In this document: positions 1 through 6,013 of the stretch, one piece after another
Layout of the letters: the number at the start of each line of letters is the position of its first letter
Position numbering within the stretch: the stretch's first letter is position 1
From: Clostridiales bacterium
GTDB lineage: Bacteria > Bacillota > Clostridia > Oscillospirales > Acutalibacteraceae
Length of the DNA: 6,013 nt
Direction of reading: 5' to 3'
Assembly (NCBI GenBank): GCA_012511485.1
Contig: JAAZFZ010000024.1
Span: 1 to 6,013 of the forward strand
The notes under the pieces: generated by a model
What the model was told of the DNA's origin: nothing
What the model saw: only the letters and a program-made list of their open reading frames with translations
Database searches by the model: none
Program-made: the position numbers and the translations under genes

Positions 1-1806
1 GCAGTCAAATTCCGCACGAATCCGCTCATTCTCAAGCACGGGGTTGTTGTCGAAAATCTCATTGGTGCGCCCTGTGCCAAAGGGTACATTGCACCCGAAT
101 TCAATCATTTCCCGTTCACGAAGGATATAGGTTGAATAACCCAAAGCAGGGACTTTTGCTTTTATGAGGAGTTTAATGTAATTGTGCCCCCAATATTTTG
201 TGCCGCTGCTAAGCAGAGCATGCTCTGCCTCGTTACCATTTGAATCGGTGATGTAAACCTTTTTTATATCTCCGCTGTAGTCCCATACCGTAACCTCGCA
301 AGGCTCGTCACGGTCATACATCGTTGAGTTGAACAGGTGAAAAACACGCACCCTGCCCCTGCCCCTGCTTGCGCTCGGGAGTTGAAAACGGCTTGAGTGC
401 CCAAGCTCGAAGCCTGCGCCTGCGCCCTCGGAATATGCCAGCTCGTCATCATCAAAATCAATGAATGAGGTGTCAATTTTATTTGCAATATCCCTCATTG
501 CCGTGCCGGCGCAGGTGTTTATTGCCGCAAGTGTTTCCTGGAATCTGCCTAATGCAAATTCTCTTGTTTCAACCGTTCCAGAGCCGGGAAGGATATCGTG
601 AAACTGATTGAAAAGAATTCTCTCCCATGCGCCTGCAAACAGCTCGTTTTTGCTCCCGCTCGAGGCTAAAGCCTGTGCCATAGCGGAAAGCTGCTCCGCC
701 TCGTATGCTCTATCCTCCGAAATTCGGTTTGACATTTTGATTCTCGTCTGGGAGGTATAGCAACCCGTAAACAGGAAATTGAGCTCTTTGTCAACAGTCG
801 GGAACTGCTCACGATGAGGCTTGAGAATATCGAAAAACTCATGGTATGTACCGAACCTAAGGCTCGGCATGAGCGGCCAGCCTGCAACATCGATTATACG
901 CTCAATATCACGCCTTGTCGGCCCGCCGCCGTGGTCACCGACACCGTAAACGAAAAGGAAGGTGTCAATCCCATGCTTGTCACAGAAAAGAGGCATATCG
1001 CTGAAGCTCTCATATTCAATAGAGCTGTTGTACCATTTAGGCTCCCTGTAGCAGAGAATGCGTTTGCCGGAGGGCGACATCCAGTTATATATGTTGTAAC
1101 CATCAAAGCCCCTGCAATGGTAATAGTAATCAACTCCGCCGTTTTGTAGGATTTCGGGTACATTCAGGTTGTGCCCGAAGGTGTCAGGCTCGAAATCTAT
1201 TCGGATGCTGTCAGGCTCAATATCAAACAGCTTTGAGAGGTAACGCTTTGTATAAAGAATATGTCTCGAAAGAGATTCGCCGTTTGGCATATTTTTATCC
1301 GTCTCAACCCATGACGATGCGGTAAGCTCCCACCTGCCCTCATGGATACGCTGCTTAATCTCATCAAGCATATAGGGAGCGTTTTGCTCTATTATTCTAT
1401 AAACGGAGGCCTGCGACTGGGAAAATGTAAACTCAGGGTATTCCTTCATAAGGTCAAGAACAGTGCGGAAGGTGTCTGCCGTGATTGCCGCCGTTTCCTG
1501 ATAGCCCCACATCCAGTTCATGTCAATGTGGGCGTGTGAAACGCAAATCCCCTTGTACTTTTTAATTTCGGGTGAAAGGTCGGCAAGCATTTCCTCCGCC
1601 CTGAGAACTGCAGGCTTTGTAACGGCCTTGTTTTTCTCCGCATCAGATAGGAGAAAATCGAGTGCCTGCTGAATCCGACTATACCACCCATTGCCGTTGA
1701 TTTTTGAAACACCGCTAAGACAAAGTAGCTGCGAATAAATACGCTTTGGCCAGTAGCCCAGTTGAGCATACTTTTCGATTTCACTGATTTTCTTTGCACA
1801 ATGCAT
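1..1806 (-). CDS. GH38 alpha-mannosidase, N-terminal 602 residues (3' end beyond window)
   Basis: This is a glycoside hydrolase family 38 alpha-mannosidase, a retaining, metal-dependent enzyme that removes alpha-linked mannose from N-glycan fragments or mannans. No signal peptide is visible, so it probably acts in the cytoplasm on imported sugars. The frame is open from the ATG at 1806 to base 1. Family landmarks occur in order: SHAHIDMNWMW at residues 90-100 (H93 and D95 as metal ligands), QSQAS at 130-134, GRWELTASSWVETD at 157-170, EPDTFGH at 206-212 with D208 the likely nucleophile, GDHGGGPT at 290-297, YTSQTRIK at 350-357, and NQFHDILPGSG at 400-410 (H403 the likely third metal ligand). 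The catalytic domain and the start of the beta-sandwich region are present. Full-length relatives are often near 1000 residues, so roughly the C-terminal 400 are missing. A GGAG ribosome site at 1816-1819, 9 nt upstream, supports the start. It has its own promoter and is separated from trx by a terminator. Confidence 0.93.
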   Translation of the reverse strand, partial: MHCAKKISEIEKYAQLGYWPKRIYSQLLCLSGVSKINGNGWYSRIQQALDFLLSDAEKNKAVTKPAVLRAEEMLADLSPEIKKYKGICVSHAHIDMNWMWGYQETAAITADTFRTVLDLMKEYPEFTFSQSQASVYRIIEQNAPYMLDEIKQRIHEGRWELTASSWVETDKNMPNGESLSRHILYTKRYLSKLFDIEPDSIRIDFEPDTFGHNLNVPEILQNGGVDYYYHCRGFDGYNIYNWMSPSGKRILCYREPKWYNSSIEYESFSDMPLFCDKHGIDTFLFVYGVGDHGGGPTRRDIERIIDVAGWPLMPSLRFGTYHEFFDILKPHREQFPTVDKELNFLFTGCYTSQTRIKMSNRISEDRAYEAEQLSAMAQALASSGSKNELFAGAWERILFNQFHDILPGSGTVETREFALGRFQETLAAINTCAGTAMRDIANKIDTSFIDFDDDELAYSEGAGAGFELGHSSRFQLPSASRGRGRVRVFHLFNSTMYDRDEPCEVTVWDYSGDIKKVYITDSNGNEAEHALLSSGTKYWGHNYIKLLIKAKVPALGYSTYILREREMIEFGCNVPFGTGRTNEIFDNNPVLENERIRAEFDC

Positions 1807-1848
1807 ATTCCACCACTCCATTCCTATTGATACAAATATTTCCACATC

Positions 1849-1877
1849 ATTATACAGTAGGAAATAGATAAAAACAA
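1849..1877 (-). promoter_or_regulatory. Candidate sigma-A-type promoter for the GH38 gene
   Basis: Read on the minus strand there is a perfect -10 box TATAAT (1849-1854), a 17-nt spacer, and a weak -35 box TTGTTT (1872-1877, matching TTG of the consensus). Transcription would start near 1842, giving a leader of about 36 nt with the GGAG ribosome site inside it. The site lies just downstream of the thioredoxin terminator, which fits independent transcription of the mannosidase. No operator repeat was recognised around it. Confidence 0.5.
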
Positions 1878-1916
1878 GAATTATTAAATTCCGTAGCAAA
1901 AAAAAGAAATGCTGAT

Positions 1917-1948
1917 ATAAAAAGAACGAAGCTCAACATTGAACCTCG
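1917..1948 (-). terminator. Intrinsic terminator after thioredoxin
   Basis: On the minus strand CGAGGTTC (1941-1948) pairs with GAGCTTCG (1927-1934), an 8-bp stem including two G-U pairs, around a 6-nt loop (1935-1940). A T-rich run TTCTTTTT (1919-1926) follows immediately. The hairpin begins about 26 nt after the thioredoxin stop codon and precedes the mannosidase promoter, as expected for the end of the trx transcript. Confidence 0.7.
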
Positions 1949-1973
1949 CCCGCAAATGAATATTTTTCTCTTT

Positions 1974-2288
1974 TTATTTGCGCAGAGCCTGCAGATAATC
2001 CGCTTTGCTCCTGATGCCAACAAATTTTTCAACAATTTTTCCGTTATTAAAAATAATAACCGTGGGGATACTTTTGATACCATAGTCCGCAGCAATTGAA
2101 CCTGCCGAATCAACATCGAGCTTGCATACCTTCACATCATCCCCAACCTCATCTGCCAGCTCCTCAATTACTGGCGCGAGCATCCTGCAGGGGTTGCACC
2201 AGTTTGCCCAGAAGTCAACCAAAACGGTTTTTTGGCAATTTAAAACTTCATCTTCAAAATCATCACTCGATAGATGTAAAACCGACAT
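1974..2288 (-). CDS. trxA: Thioredoxin with variant WCNPC active site
   Basis: This small thioredoxin (104 aa, normal for the family) is a cytoplasmic dithiol-disulfide carrier, normally recharged by thioredoxin reductase. The fold signature is complete: VDFWANWCNPCRM at residues 24-36 with redox cysteines C31 and C34, buried D25, K56 at the usual active-site lysine position, the SIPT cis-proline loop (P75), and the NGKIVEKFVG strand-turn near 82-91. The odd point is N32, where the classic motif has glycine (WCGPC); such a change can shift redox potential or partner choice. Two further cysteines occur, C18 and C55. A GGGAG ribosome site (2297-2301), 8 nt upstream, fixes the ATG. The gene appears to be monocistronic, with a hairpin upstream and a terminator downstream. 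No reductase is in the window, so its electron donor is unknown. General TrxA is the simplest reading, but a specialised thioredoxin-like protein is possible. Confidence 0.93.
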   Translation of the reverse strand: MSVLHLSSDDFEDEVLNCQKTVLVDFWANWCNPCRMLAPVIEELADEVGDDVKVCKLDVDSAGSIAADYGIKSIPTVIIFNNGKIVEKFVGIRSKADYLQALRK

Positions 2289-2310
2289 TTATATCACTCC
2301 CATCTGCTCT

Positions 2311-2340
2311 ATTATTACAGGCAGCTGGGCAATTATTCAG
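2311..2340 (-). promoter_or_regulatory. Possible promoter for thioredoxin
   Basis: On the minus strand there is an extended -10 element, TGTAATAAT (2311-2319; the AATAAT hexamer matches TATAAT at 5 of 6). A weak CTGAAT (2335-2340, 3 of 6 to TTGACA) lies 18 nt upstream of the hexamer. It sits between the upstream terminator-like hairpin and the trx ribosome site, giving a leader of about 15-20 nt. An alternative lies upstream of the hairpin: GCGACA (2422-2427), 16 nt, TTTAAT (2400-2405). A perfect TTGACA at 2411-2416 has no good -10 at normal spacing. The region is AT-rich, so chance matches are likely. Confidence 0.35.
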
Positions 2341-2345
2341 GATAT

Positions 2346-2376
2346 GAAAAGAAGTCGCAAAAAGCGACTCCCTTTC
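2346..2376 (-). terminator. Strong hairpin between alr and trx, probable intrinsic terminator
   Basis: On the minus strand GAAAGGGAGTCGC (2364-2376) and GCGACTTCTTTTC (2346-2358) form a 13-bp stem with two G-U pairs around a TTTTT loop. If only the inner 8 bp (GGAGTCGC with GCGACTTC) pair, a TTTTC tract follows, which is standard terminator form. It lies about 130 nt after the alr stop, so it would end the alr transcript. The pairing is better as minus-strand RNA than as plus-strand RNA, where two positions become A-C mismatches. If a trx promoter lies upstream of it, it could instead act as an attenuator in the trx leader. Confidence 0.65.
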
Positions 2377-2505
2377 ATTGGTTATGAGAATGAGGAGATA
2401 TTAAATCAATTGTCAAACAGATGTCGCTTTGATGCCTCTAATTCTATCATAGGAAAAAAATGTTATTTTTACAAATTAGAATAATAAAAAATATGATGAA
2501 ATTGC
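2377..2505. other. AT-rich spacer downstream of alr, no gene seen
   Basis: This stretch between the alr stop and the hairpin contains no credible reading frame on either strand. It has long A/T runs, a TTGACA box (2411-2416, minus strand) and a possible weak promoter (2400-2427). I see no riboswitch, tRNA or small RNA that I can support. Confidence 0.4.
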
Positions 2506-3657
2506 TTATAAATATGACATAACCCGAATTATTTTGCCATTTTTTATATATATTCTTGGAACTCTTCTGCCAATTCCGCAAACCACCTCATAATTAAAGC
2601 TTTCGGACATTGAGCCGATTTCCTCTGCGGTTATGCATTTATCACCCTCACAGCCAATTAGTGTTGCCTCATCCTCAACAATTAACCCATCTATGTGAGA
2701 CACATCAACCATCATCTGATCCATACAGACTCTGCCCAGTATAGGCGCATACTCGCCTTTTATCAAAACCCTGCCCTTTGTGGACAATGCCCGCGGGTAG
2801 CCGTCTGCGTAGCCTGCTGCTATTGTTGCTATGCGTGTGGGCTTCTTTGTGACAAAGAGCTGCCCGTAGCTGACTCCACAGCCTGCCTCTACCGTTTTGA
2901 TATTTATTATTTTTGCCTTGAGCTCCATGACTGGAATCAATGCAACATTTCTTTTTTTGACCTGCTCAGAGGGGTAGAGACCATAGAGTGAAATGCCGTA
3001 TCTCACCATATCAAAATGCTCATCAAGGTCAATTGCCGCTGCGCTGTTAGCAAGGTGCTTAATTTCAATTTTTATGCCTGTATTTTCAAGCATATTGATA
3101 AAACGAATAAACCTGCGTGTCTGCAAGCCGGCAGAGGTTTTATCGGCCTCATCGGCACAGGCATAGTGGCTGAAAATACCTTCAATATTGATATTGGGCA
3201 ACTGTGAAATCTTTTTTATTATGTCGACGCTCTGTTCATTGTCAAAAAAACCGATTCTTGTCATGCCGGTATCAACTGCAATGTGGATTTTTGCAGTTTT
3301 TCCGCAGTCTGCTGCGGCACCGGAAAGCTTTAAAGCAGAATCAAAATCATATATGGTCTGCGTAATGTCGTGCCGAGCAATATTATTAAAATCCTCAGGT
3401 GATGTATATCCTAGAATAAGTATCGGATGTTTTATGCCGTTTTTTCTCAGCTCAATTGCTTCTTCAATGCAGGCAACGGCAAAATATTCGGTTTTATCCT
3501 CAAGAAATTCTGCAAGCGGCACTGCACCGTGACCGTAACCGTCTGCTTTGATTACAGCCATGAGCTTAGTGCCGCTCCCGAGTCTTTTTTTAACCTGGAC
3601 TATGTTGTTCTCCAAGGCGTCCAAATCTATTTTTGCATATATCCTTTGATATGGCAT
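2506..3657 (-). CDS. alr: Alanine racemase
   Basis: This is a PLP-dependent alanine racemase, fold type III (383 aa, normal length), which interconverts L- and D-alanine in the cytoplasm to supply D-alanine for peptidoglycan. The N-terminal barrel holds AVIKADGYGHGA at residues 34-45 with PLP lysine K37. DTGMTRIGF follows at 129-137 with R134, then HLANSAAA at 201-208 and VRYGISLYGLYP at 218-229 with R219 facing the PLP ring. The C-terminal domain carries GVSYG (261-265) with the second catalytic base Y264, CMDQMMVD (311-318) and RRVPRIY (364-370). The spacing matches the Geobacillus enzyme closely. The residue equivalent to its carbamylated lysine (K129) is alanine here (A127). A GGAAG ribosome site at 3666-3670, 8 nt upstream, supports the ATG. 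It lies 64 nt downstream of pxpA, with a strong hairpin between, so it may be co-transcribed only by read-through. A broader-specificity amino-acid racemase cannot be excluded from sequence. Confidence 0.95.
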   Translation of the reverse strand: MPYQRIYAKIDLDALENNIVQVKKRLGSGTKLMAVIKADGYGHGAVPLAEFLEDKTEYFAVACIEEAIELRKNGIKHPILILGYTSPEDFNNIARHDITQTIYDFDSALKLSGAAADCGKTAKIHIAVDTGMTRIGFFDNEQSVDIIKKISQLPNINIEGIFSHYACADEADKTSAGLQTRRFIRFINMLENTGIKIEIKHLANSAAAIDLDEHFDMVRYGISLYGLYPSEQVKKRNVALIPVMELKAKIINIKTVEAGCGVSYGQLFVTKKPTRIATIAAGYADGYPRALSTKGRVLIKGEYAPILGRVCMDQMMVDVSHIDGLIVEDEATLIGCEGDKCITAEEIGSMSESFNYEVVCGIGRRVPRIYIKNGKIIRVMSYL

Positions 3658-3689
3658 TTGCTTCGCTTCCGTTCAATTATTTTTTTAAA

Positions 3690-3711
3690 CGGCGGGAGAG
3701 CACTCCCGCCG
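3690..3711 (-). terminator. GC-rich hairpin between pxpA and alr, weak terminator or attenuator
   Basis: CGGCGGGAG (3703-3711 read on the minus strand) pairs perfectly over 9 bp with CTCCCGCCG (3690-3698) around a TGCT loop. It begins 10 nt after the pxpA stop. On the minus strand only TTT follows before a run of A, so the U-tract is poor. On the plus strand TTTTT comes four bases after the stem. It may be a partial terminator, an mRNA-end stabiliser, or an attenuator setting how much alr is made from the operon. Only 32 nt separate it from the alr start, leaving little room for a complete alr promoter. Confidence 0.55.
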
Positions 3712-3721
3712 GATCTTTTTG

Positions 3722-4489
3722 TTAAACTATATTGTCCAAAGGGACTATTCCGACTCCGTTTTCTGTTAACGCCGCCCTGATTTTTCGGACAAATTCCAAT
3801 GCTTTTGCGCCGTCGCCGTGAACACAGACGGAATCCGCCTCAATGGGAATATCCTTACCGCTCAAGCTCGTAACCTTGCCCTGTGTCACCATTCTGACTG
3901 CTCTGGCAATTGCCGTTTCCTCATCGGTTATCATCGCCCCTGCCTTTGTTCGTACAACAAGCGAGCCGTCATTCTCATATGCACGGTCGGCAAAGACCTC
4001 TTTTGCGCATCTCAAGCCGGTTGCTTTTGCCGCATTAACCATTTCACTGCCGGAAAGAGCAAGAAGAATCAGGCTTTCATCAATCTCACAGATTCCCTCA
4101 CATATGGCGGCGGCAAGCTCAATATCCTTGCCCGCCATATTATACAGAGCGCCGTGCGGCTTGACATGAGAAAGCTTTGTGCCGTTTGCCCTGCAAAAAG
4201 CTGCAAGAGCGCCTATCTGATATTGAATATAAGCCTTTGCCTCTGAGGGTGTGACTGCCATGCTCCTCCTGCCAAAGCCCATAAGGTCGGGAAAGCCCGG
4301 GTGCGCTCCTATATGCACACCTACCCGTTTTGCAAGCCTCACCGTTTTATTCATTACGACAGGGTCGCCGGCATGATAGCCGCAGGCAACATTTGCAGAG
4401 GATATGAATGGGATGACCTGCTCGTCTAAGCCCAGCTTGTAGCAGCCGTAGCTCTCACCCAAATCACAGTTCAAATCAACCTTAAACAT
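3722..4489 (-). CDS. pxpA: 5-oxoprolinase subunit A (LamB/YcsF family)
   Basis: PxpA is the LamB/YcsF-family subunit of the prokaryotic 5-oxoprolinase, which with PxpB and PxpC hydrolyses 5-oxoproline to glutamate using ATP in the cytoplasm. This clears a product formed by spontaneous glutamine/glutamate cyclisation. At 255 aa it has the usual length. The diagnostic blocks are all present: VDLNCDLGES at residues 4-13, SSANVACGYHAGDP at 30-43, HIGAHPGFPD at 59-68, GFGRR at 71-75, HVKPHGALYN at 108-117, EVFADRAY at 164-171 and VCVHGDG at 221-227. A GAAAGG ribosome site at 4498-4503, 8 nt upstream, supports the ATG. It follows the YcsI-like gene after 39 nt and is probably co-transcribed with it and pxpC. 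A GC-rich hairpin follows its stop codon. Nothing suggests damage. The family assignment is firm; the 5-oxoprolinase role rests on the family plus the neighbouring pxpC. Confidence 0.95.
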   Translation of the reverse strand: MFKVDLNCDLGESYGCYKLGLDEQVIPFISSANVACGYHAGDPVVMNKTVRLAKRVGVHIGAHPGFPDLMGFGRRSMAVTPSEAKAYIQYQIGALAAFCRANGTKLSHVKPHGALYNMAGKDIELAAAICEGICEIDESLILLALSGSEMVNAAKATGLRCAKEVFADRAYENDGSLVVRTKAGAMITDEETAIARAVRMVTQGKVTSLSGKDIPIEADSVCVHGDGAKALEFVRKIRAALTENGVGIVPLDNIV

Positions 4490-4528
4490 GATATCAGCCT
4501 TTCTATCATTTATCCTTAGGCAGGACTG

Positions 4529-5314
4529 TCAAACCTTGAGCAGAGTGTTTTTAATGTCCGTAATAAACATATGCCCGGGTGAATGAGTTATTGCAATGCT
4601 TGGCTTTGCACTCATAACTACCGACTGAGGCGTTACTCCGCAGGGCCAGAAAACGGGGACCTCGCCCTCCCTGACAGTCACCTCGTCACCGAAATCGGGC
4701 TTTGCTATGTCTTTGACACCTATTGCCTCGGGGTTGCCGATGTGAATGGGTGAGCCATGAACCCTCGGCATTGAGGCAGTTGCTGTCACCGCTCTGACAA
4801 CCCTATCATAAGGGATGGGGCGCATACTGACAACCATCATGCCGTGGAATATCCCTGCAGGCACACAGTCAATATTCGTCAGATACATAGGAACATTGCA
4901 GCCCTCTTCAATATGGCGGACAGGAACATCCGCAGCAAGAAGCTCGGATTCAAAGGAAAAGCTGCAACCAATAAGGAAACTGACAAAATCATCACGCCAA
5001 AGGTGCGAGACATCTTCATATTCGCTCTTGAGAACGCCGTTTTCATAAAGCCTGTATTTTGGGATATCCGTTGCAATATCGGCACATTTTGCAATAAAGT
5101 TTAGCTTTCTGCTGCCGGCATCGCTGACTTCGAGAACCGGGCAGGCTTTAGGGTTACGCTGTGTAAAGAGCAGAAAATCAAAGGCCAGCTCTTTTGGCAA
5201 AACGCAGAGGTTGGCCTGTGCATAGCCCCGGCACATACCGGAGGTCTGCCCCGTAATTTTTCGTTCTCTTATAAGCTGCCTGACCTCAACGGGCTTCATA
5301 CAGGAATAATCCAT
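4529..5314 (-). CDS. YcsI/DUF1445 family protein (D-glutamate cyclase / putative hydro-lyase)
   Basis: This belongs to the DUF1445 (YcsI) family, 261 aa from the chosen start, about the size of B. subtilis YcsI. The family is often labelled putative hydro-lyase, and its mammalian member is a D-glutamate cyclase that interconverts D-glutamate and 5-oxo-D-proline. The bacterial substrate is inferred. Visible conserved blocks are TSGMCRGYAQANL (24-36), FLLFTQRNPKACPVLEV (47-63), the GCSFSFE box (116-122), VRHIEEG (132-138), MYLTN (143-147), MVVSMRP (160-166), FWPCGVTPQ (222-230) and THSPGHMFITD (243-253). Two starts are possible. ATG at 5314 lies 10 nt from an AAAGG site (5325-5329). An in-frame GTG at 5323 is one base from that site, too close to use it, so the ATG is preferred; the GTG would add three residues. 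It lies 24 nt after pxpC and 39 nt before pxpA, the same gene company as in B. subtilis, suggesting it feeds or drains the 5-oxoproline pool. Confidence 0.9.
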   Translation of the reverse strand: MDYSCMKPVEVRQLIRERKITGQTSGMCRGYAQANLCVLPKELAFDFLLFTQRNPKACPVLEVSDAGSRKLNFIAKCADIATDIPKYRLYENGVLKSEYEDVSHLWRDDFVSFLIGCSFSFESELLAADVPVRHIEEGCNVPMYLTNIDCVPAGIFHGMMVVSMRPIPYDRVVRAVTATASMPRVHGSPIHIGNPEAIGVKDIAKPDFGDEVTVREGEVPVFWPCGVTPQSVVMSAKPSIAITHSPGHMFITDIKNTLLKV

Positions 5315-5338
5315 AGCCGCCACACCTTTATTCTCATA

Positions 5339-6013
5339 TTACTTGAGCTTCGCAAAACGCTTCTTTAGCTTCTCGAGCTTATTCTTTTCATCAACACTCA
5401 GCTTTTGTGCCGTTTCAATGCAGACGCTGACAAAGCACACCTTGCCTGAGGGCTTAATCTGAGCCAGCTTTGGCAGGTCGGCACCAATAACGGTTGCTAT
5501 TTTTGCATAGCCACCCGTTGTCTGCCTGTCTGCCATCATAATTATCGGCTTGCCGGATGACGGAATCTGAACACCGCCGAATGCAATCCCTTCGGAAATG
5601 ATATCAACGCCGCTCTTTGATTCAATGGGCATACCTTCAAATTTTATTCCCATTCTATCAGAATCACCCGTTACAGTATAAACCTCTTTCAAAAATGTTT
5701 CAATGCCACTTTTATCAAAATAATCGTCCTGCGGGCCTAAAACAACACGAACAACAGCATTCATGCCGTCAATGTCGTCATTCTTGTACCTTCTTTTTGA
5801 AAGACCGGGGATTTCTCCCCTCGGGCGTCTTAAAGGGATTTCATCGCCCGCGATAAGTCTTCTCCCCTCAAATCCTCCCAGGGAGCATTTAAGGTTTGTT
5901 GAGCGGCTGCCCATAACCTCGGGGATATCAAAGCCGCCTGCAACCGCAAGGTAGGCACGGCAACCGTTTTTCGAGGCTGAAAGGCTCAGCTCATCCCCTG
6001 CCCTAACCTTGAC
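5339..6013 (-). CDS. pxpC: 5-oxoprolinase subunit C (KipA family), C-terminal part (start beyond window)
   Basis: This is the biotin-dependent-carboxyltransferase-like subunit of 5-oxoprolinase (PxpC, formerly KipA), which works with PxpA and PxpB to hydrolyse 5-oxoproline. The last 224 residues are present. The frame stays open through base 6013, so the ATG at 5914 is internal, and family members usually have about 310-330 residues, leaving roughly 90-100 upstream. Family signatures in the fragment are CRAYLAVAGGFDIPEVMGSRST (fragment residues 18-39, a KipA hallmark), LGGFEGRRLIAGDEI (45-59), SDRMGIKFEG (118-127) and DRQTTGGYAKIATVIGADLPKLAQI (162-186). The tail is lysine-rich and may be helical (about 203-224). 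The stop overlaps nothing and the YcsI-like start follows within 24 nt, so the two are surely co-transcribed. pxpB is probably just upstream, or fused to this gene, but cannot be seen. Confidence 0.93.
   Translation of the reverse strand, partial: VKVRAGDELSLSASKNGCRAYLAVAGGFDIPEVMGSRSTNLKCSLGGFEGRRLIAGDEIPLRRPRGEIPGLSKRRYKNDDIDGMNAVVRVVLGPQDDYFDKSGIETFLKEVYTVTGDSDRMGIKFEGMPIESKSGVDIISEGIAFGGVQIPSSGKPIIMMADRQTTGGYAKIATVIGADLPKLAQIKPSGKVCFVSVCIETAQKLSVDEKNKLEKLKKRFAKLK

Noticed and set aside
814..1149. Plus-strand 111-residue open frame
   Set aside because: It lies entirely opposite the catalytic domain of the GH38 gene, whose own frame shows clear conserved motifs. Its product is unlike any family I recognise.
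1518..1799. Minus-strand 93-residue open frame within the GH38 region
   Set aside because: It is in a different frame from the mannosidase, which runs unbroken from 1806 with catalytic residues; the short frame is an artefact of overlap, not evidence of a frameshift.
2437..2480. Inverted repeat TCTAATT ... AATTAGA with a 30-nt loop downstream of alr
   Set aside because: Only 7 bp, AT-rich and with a long loop; expected by chance in such AT-rich sequence.
2122..2484. Plus-strand 120-residue open frame across trx and the spacer
   Set aside because: It is antisense to thioredoxin and then reads through the hairpin and an AT-rich gap; no ribosome site or family resemblance.
3818..4246. Plus-strand 142-residue open frame
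   Set aside because: It is the antisense shadow of pxpA, which has all its family motifs on the minus strand.
5339..5914. Treating the ATG at 5914 as the pxpC start
   Set aside because: The frame stays open to the window edge and the 33 upstream codons encode the conserved CRAYLAVAGGFDIPEV block, so the real start lies outside.
1..6013. Mobile elements, CRISPR arrays, tRNA/rRNA genes or defence systems
   Set aside because: I looked on both strands for transposase or phage-like frames, terminal inverted repeats, spaced direct repeats and RNA gene structures and found none.

Overview
All six genes in this window lie on the minus strand, so transcription runs from high to low coordinates. Codon use is ordinary and base composition moderate. 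Intergenic gaps are AT-rich, ribosome binding sites are GGAG/AAAGG-like, and the intrinsic terminators are clear. The operon resembles the Bacillus subtilis ycsF/ycsI/kipI/kipA locus. Together these suggest a Firmicute, probably an anaerobic gut-type member of the Clostridia. This placement is an inference from style and family resemblance, since no rRNA or other marker is present.

Region 1 (6013 to about 3690) is a tight gene run: the C-terminal part of pxpC (5-oxoprolinase subunit C), a YcsI/DUF1445 protein (D-glutamate cyclase/putative hydro-lyase family), and pxpA (5-oxoprolinase subunit A). The start of pxpC, and presumably pxpB, lie beyond position 6013. PxpABC opens 5-oxoproline (pyroglutamate) to glutamate with ATP, and the YcsI family includes an enzyme that interconverts D-glutamate and 5-oxo-D-proline. 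The run therefore reads as a module for salvaging cyclised glutamate. A strong GC-rich hairpin follows pxpA.

Region 2 (3657 to 2506) is alr, alanine racemase, which starts just 33 nt after that hairpin. It makes D-alanine for peptidoglycan. It is either the last gene of the pxp operon by read-through or a separate unit.

Region 3 (2505 to 1807) holds a 217-nt AT-rich spacer with a terminator-type hairpin, a small thioredoxin with an unusual WCNPC active site, a terminator, and a promoter pointing into the next gene. Region 4 (1806 to 1) is the N-terminal 602 residues of a GH38 alpha-mannosidase that runs off the window's left edge.

Nothing here looks like a mobile element, CRISPR array, RNA gene or defence system. 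The window is mostly ordinary metabolism. The points most worth a second look are the D-amino-acid theme of the pxp-ycsI-alr cluster, the hairpin before alr, the variant thioredoxin motif, and an alanine at the site of the usual carbamylated lysine in Alr.
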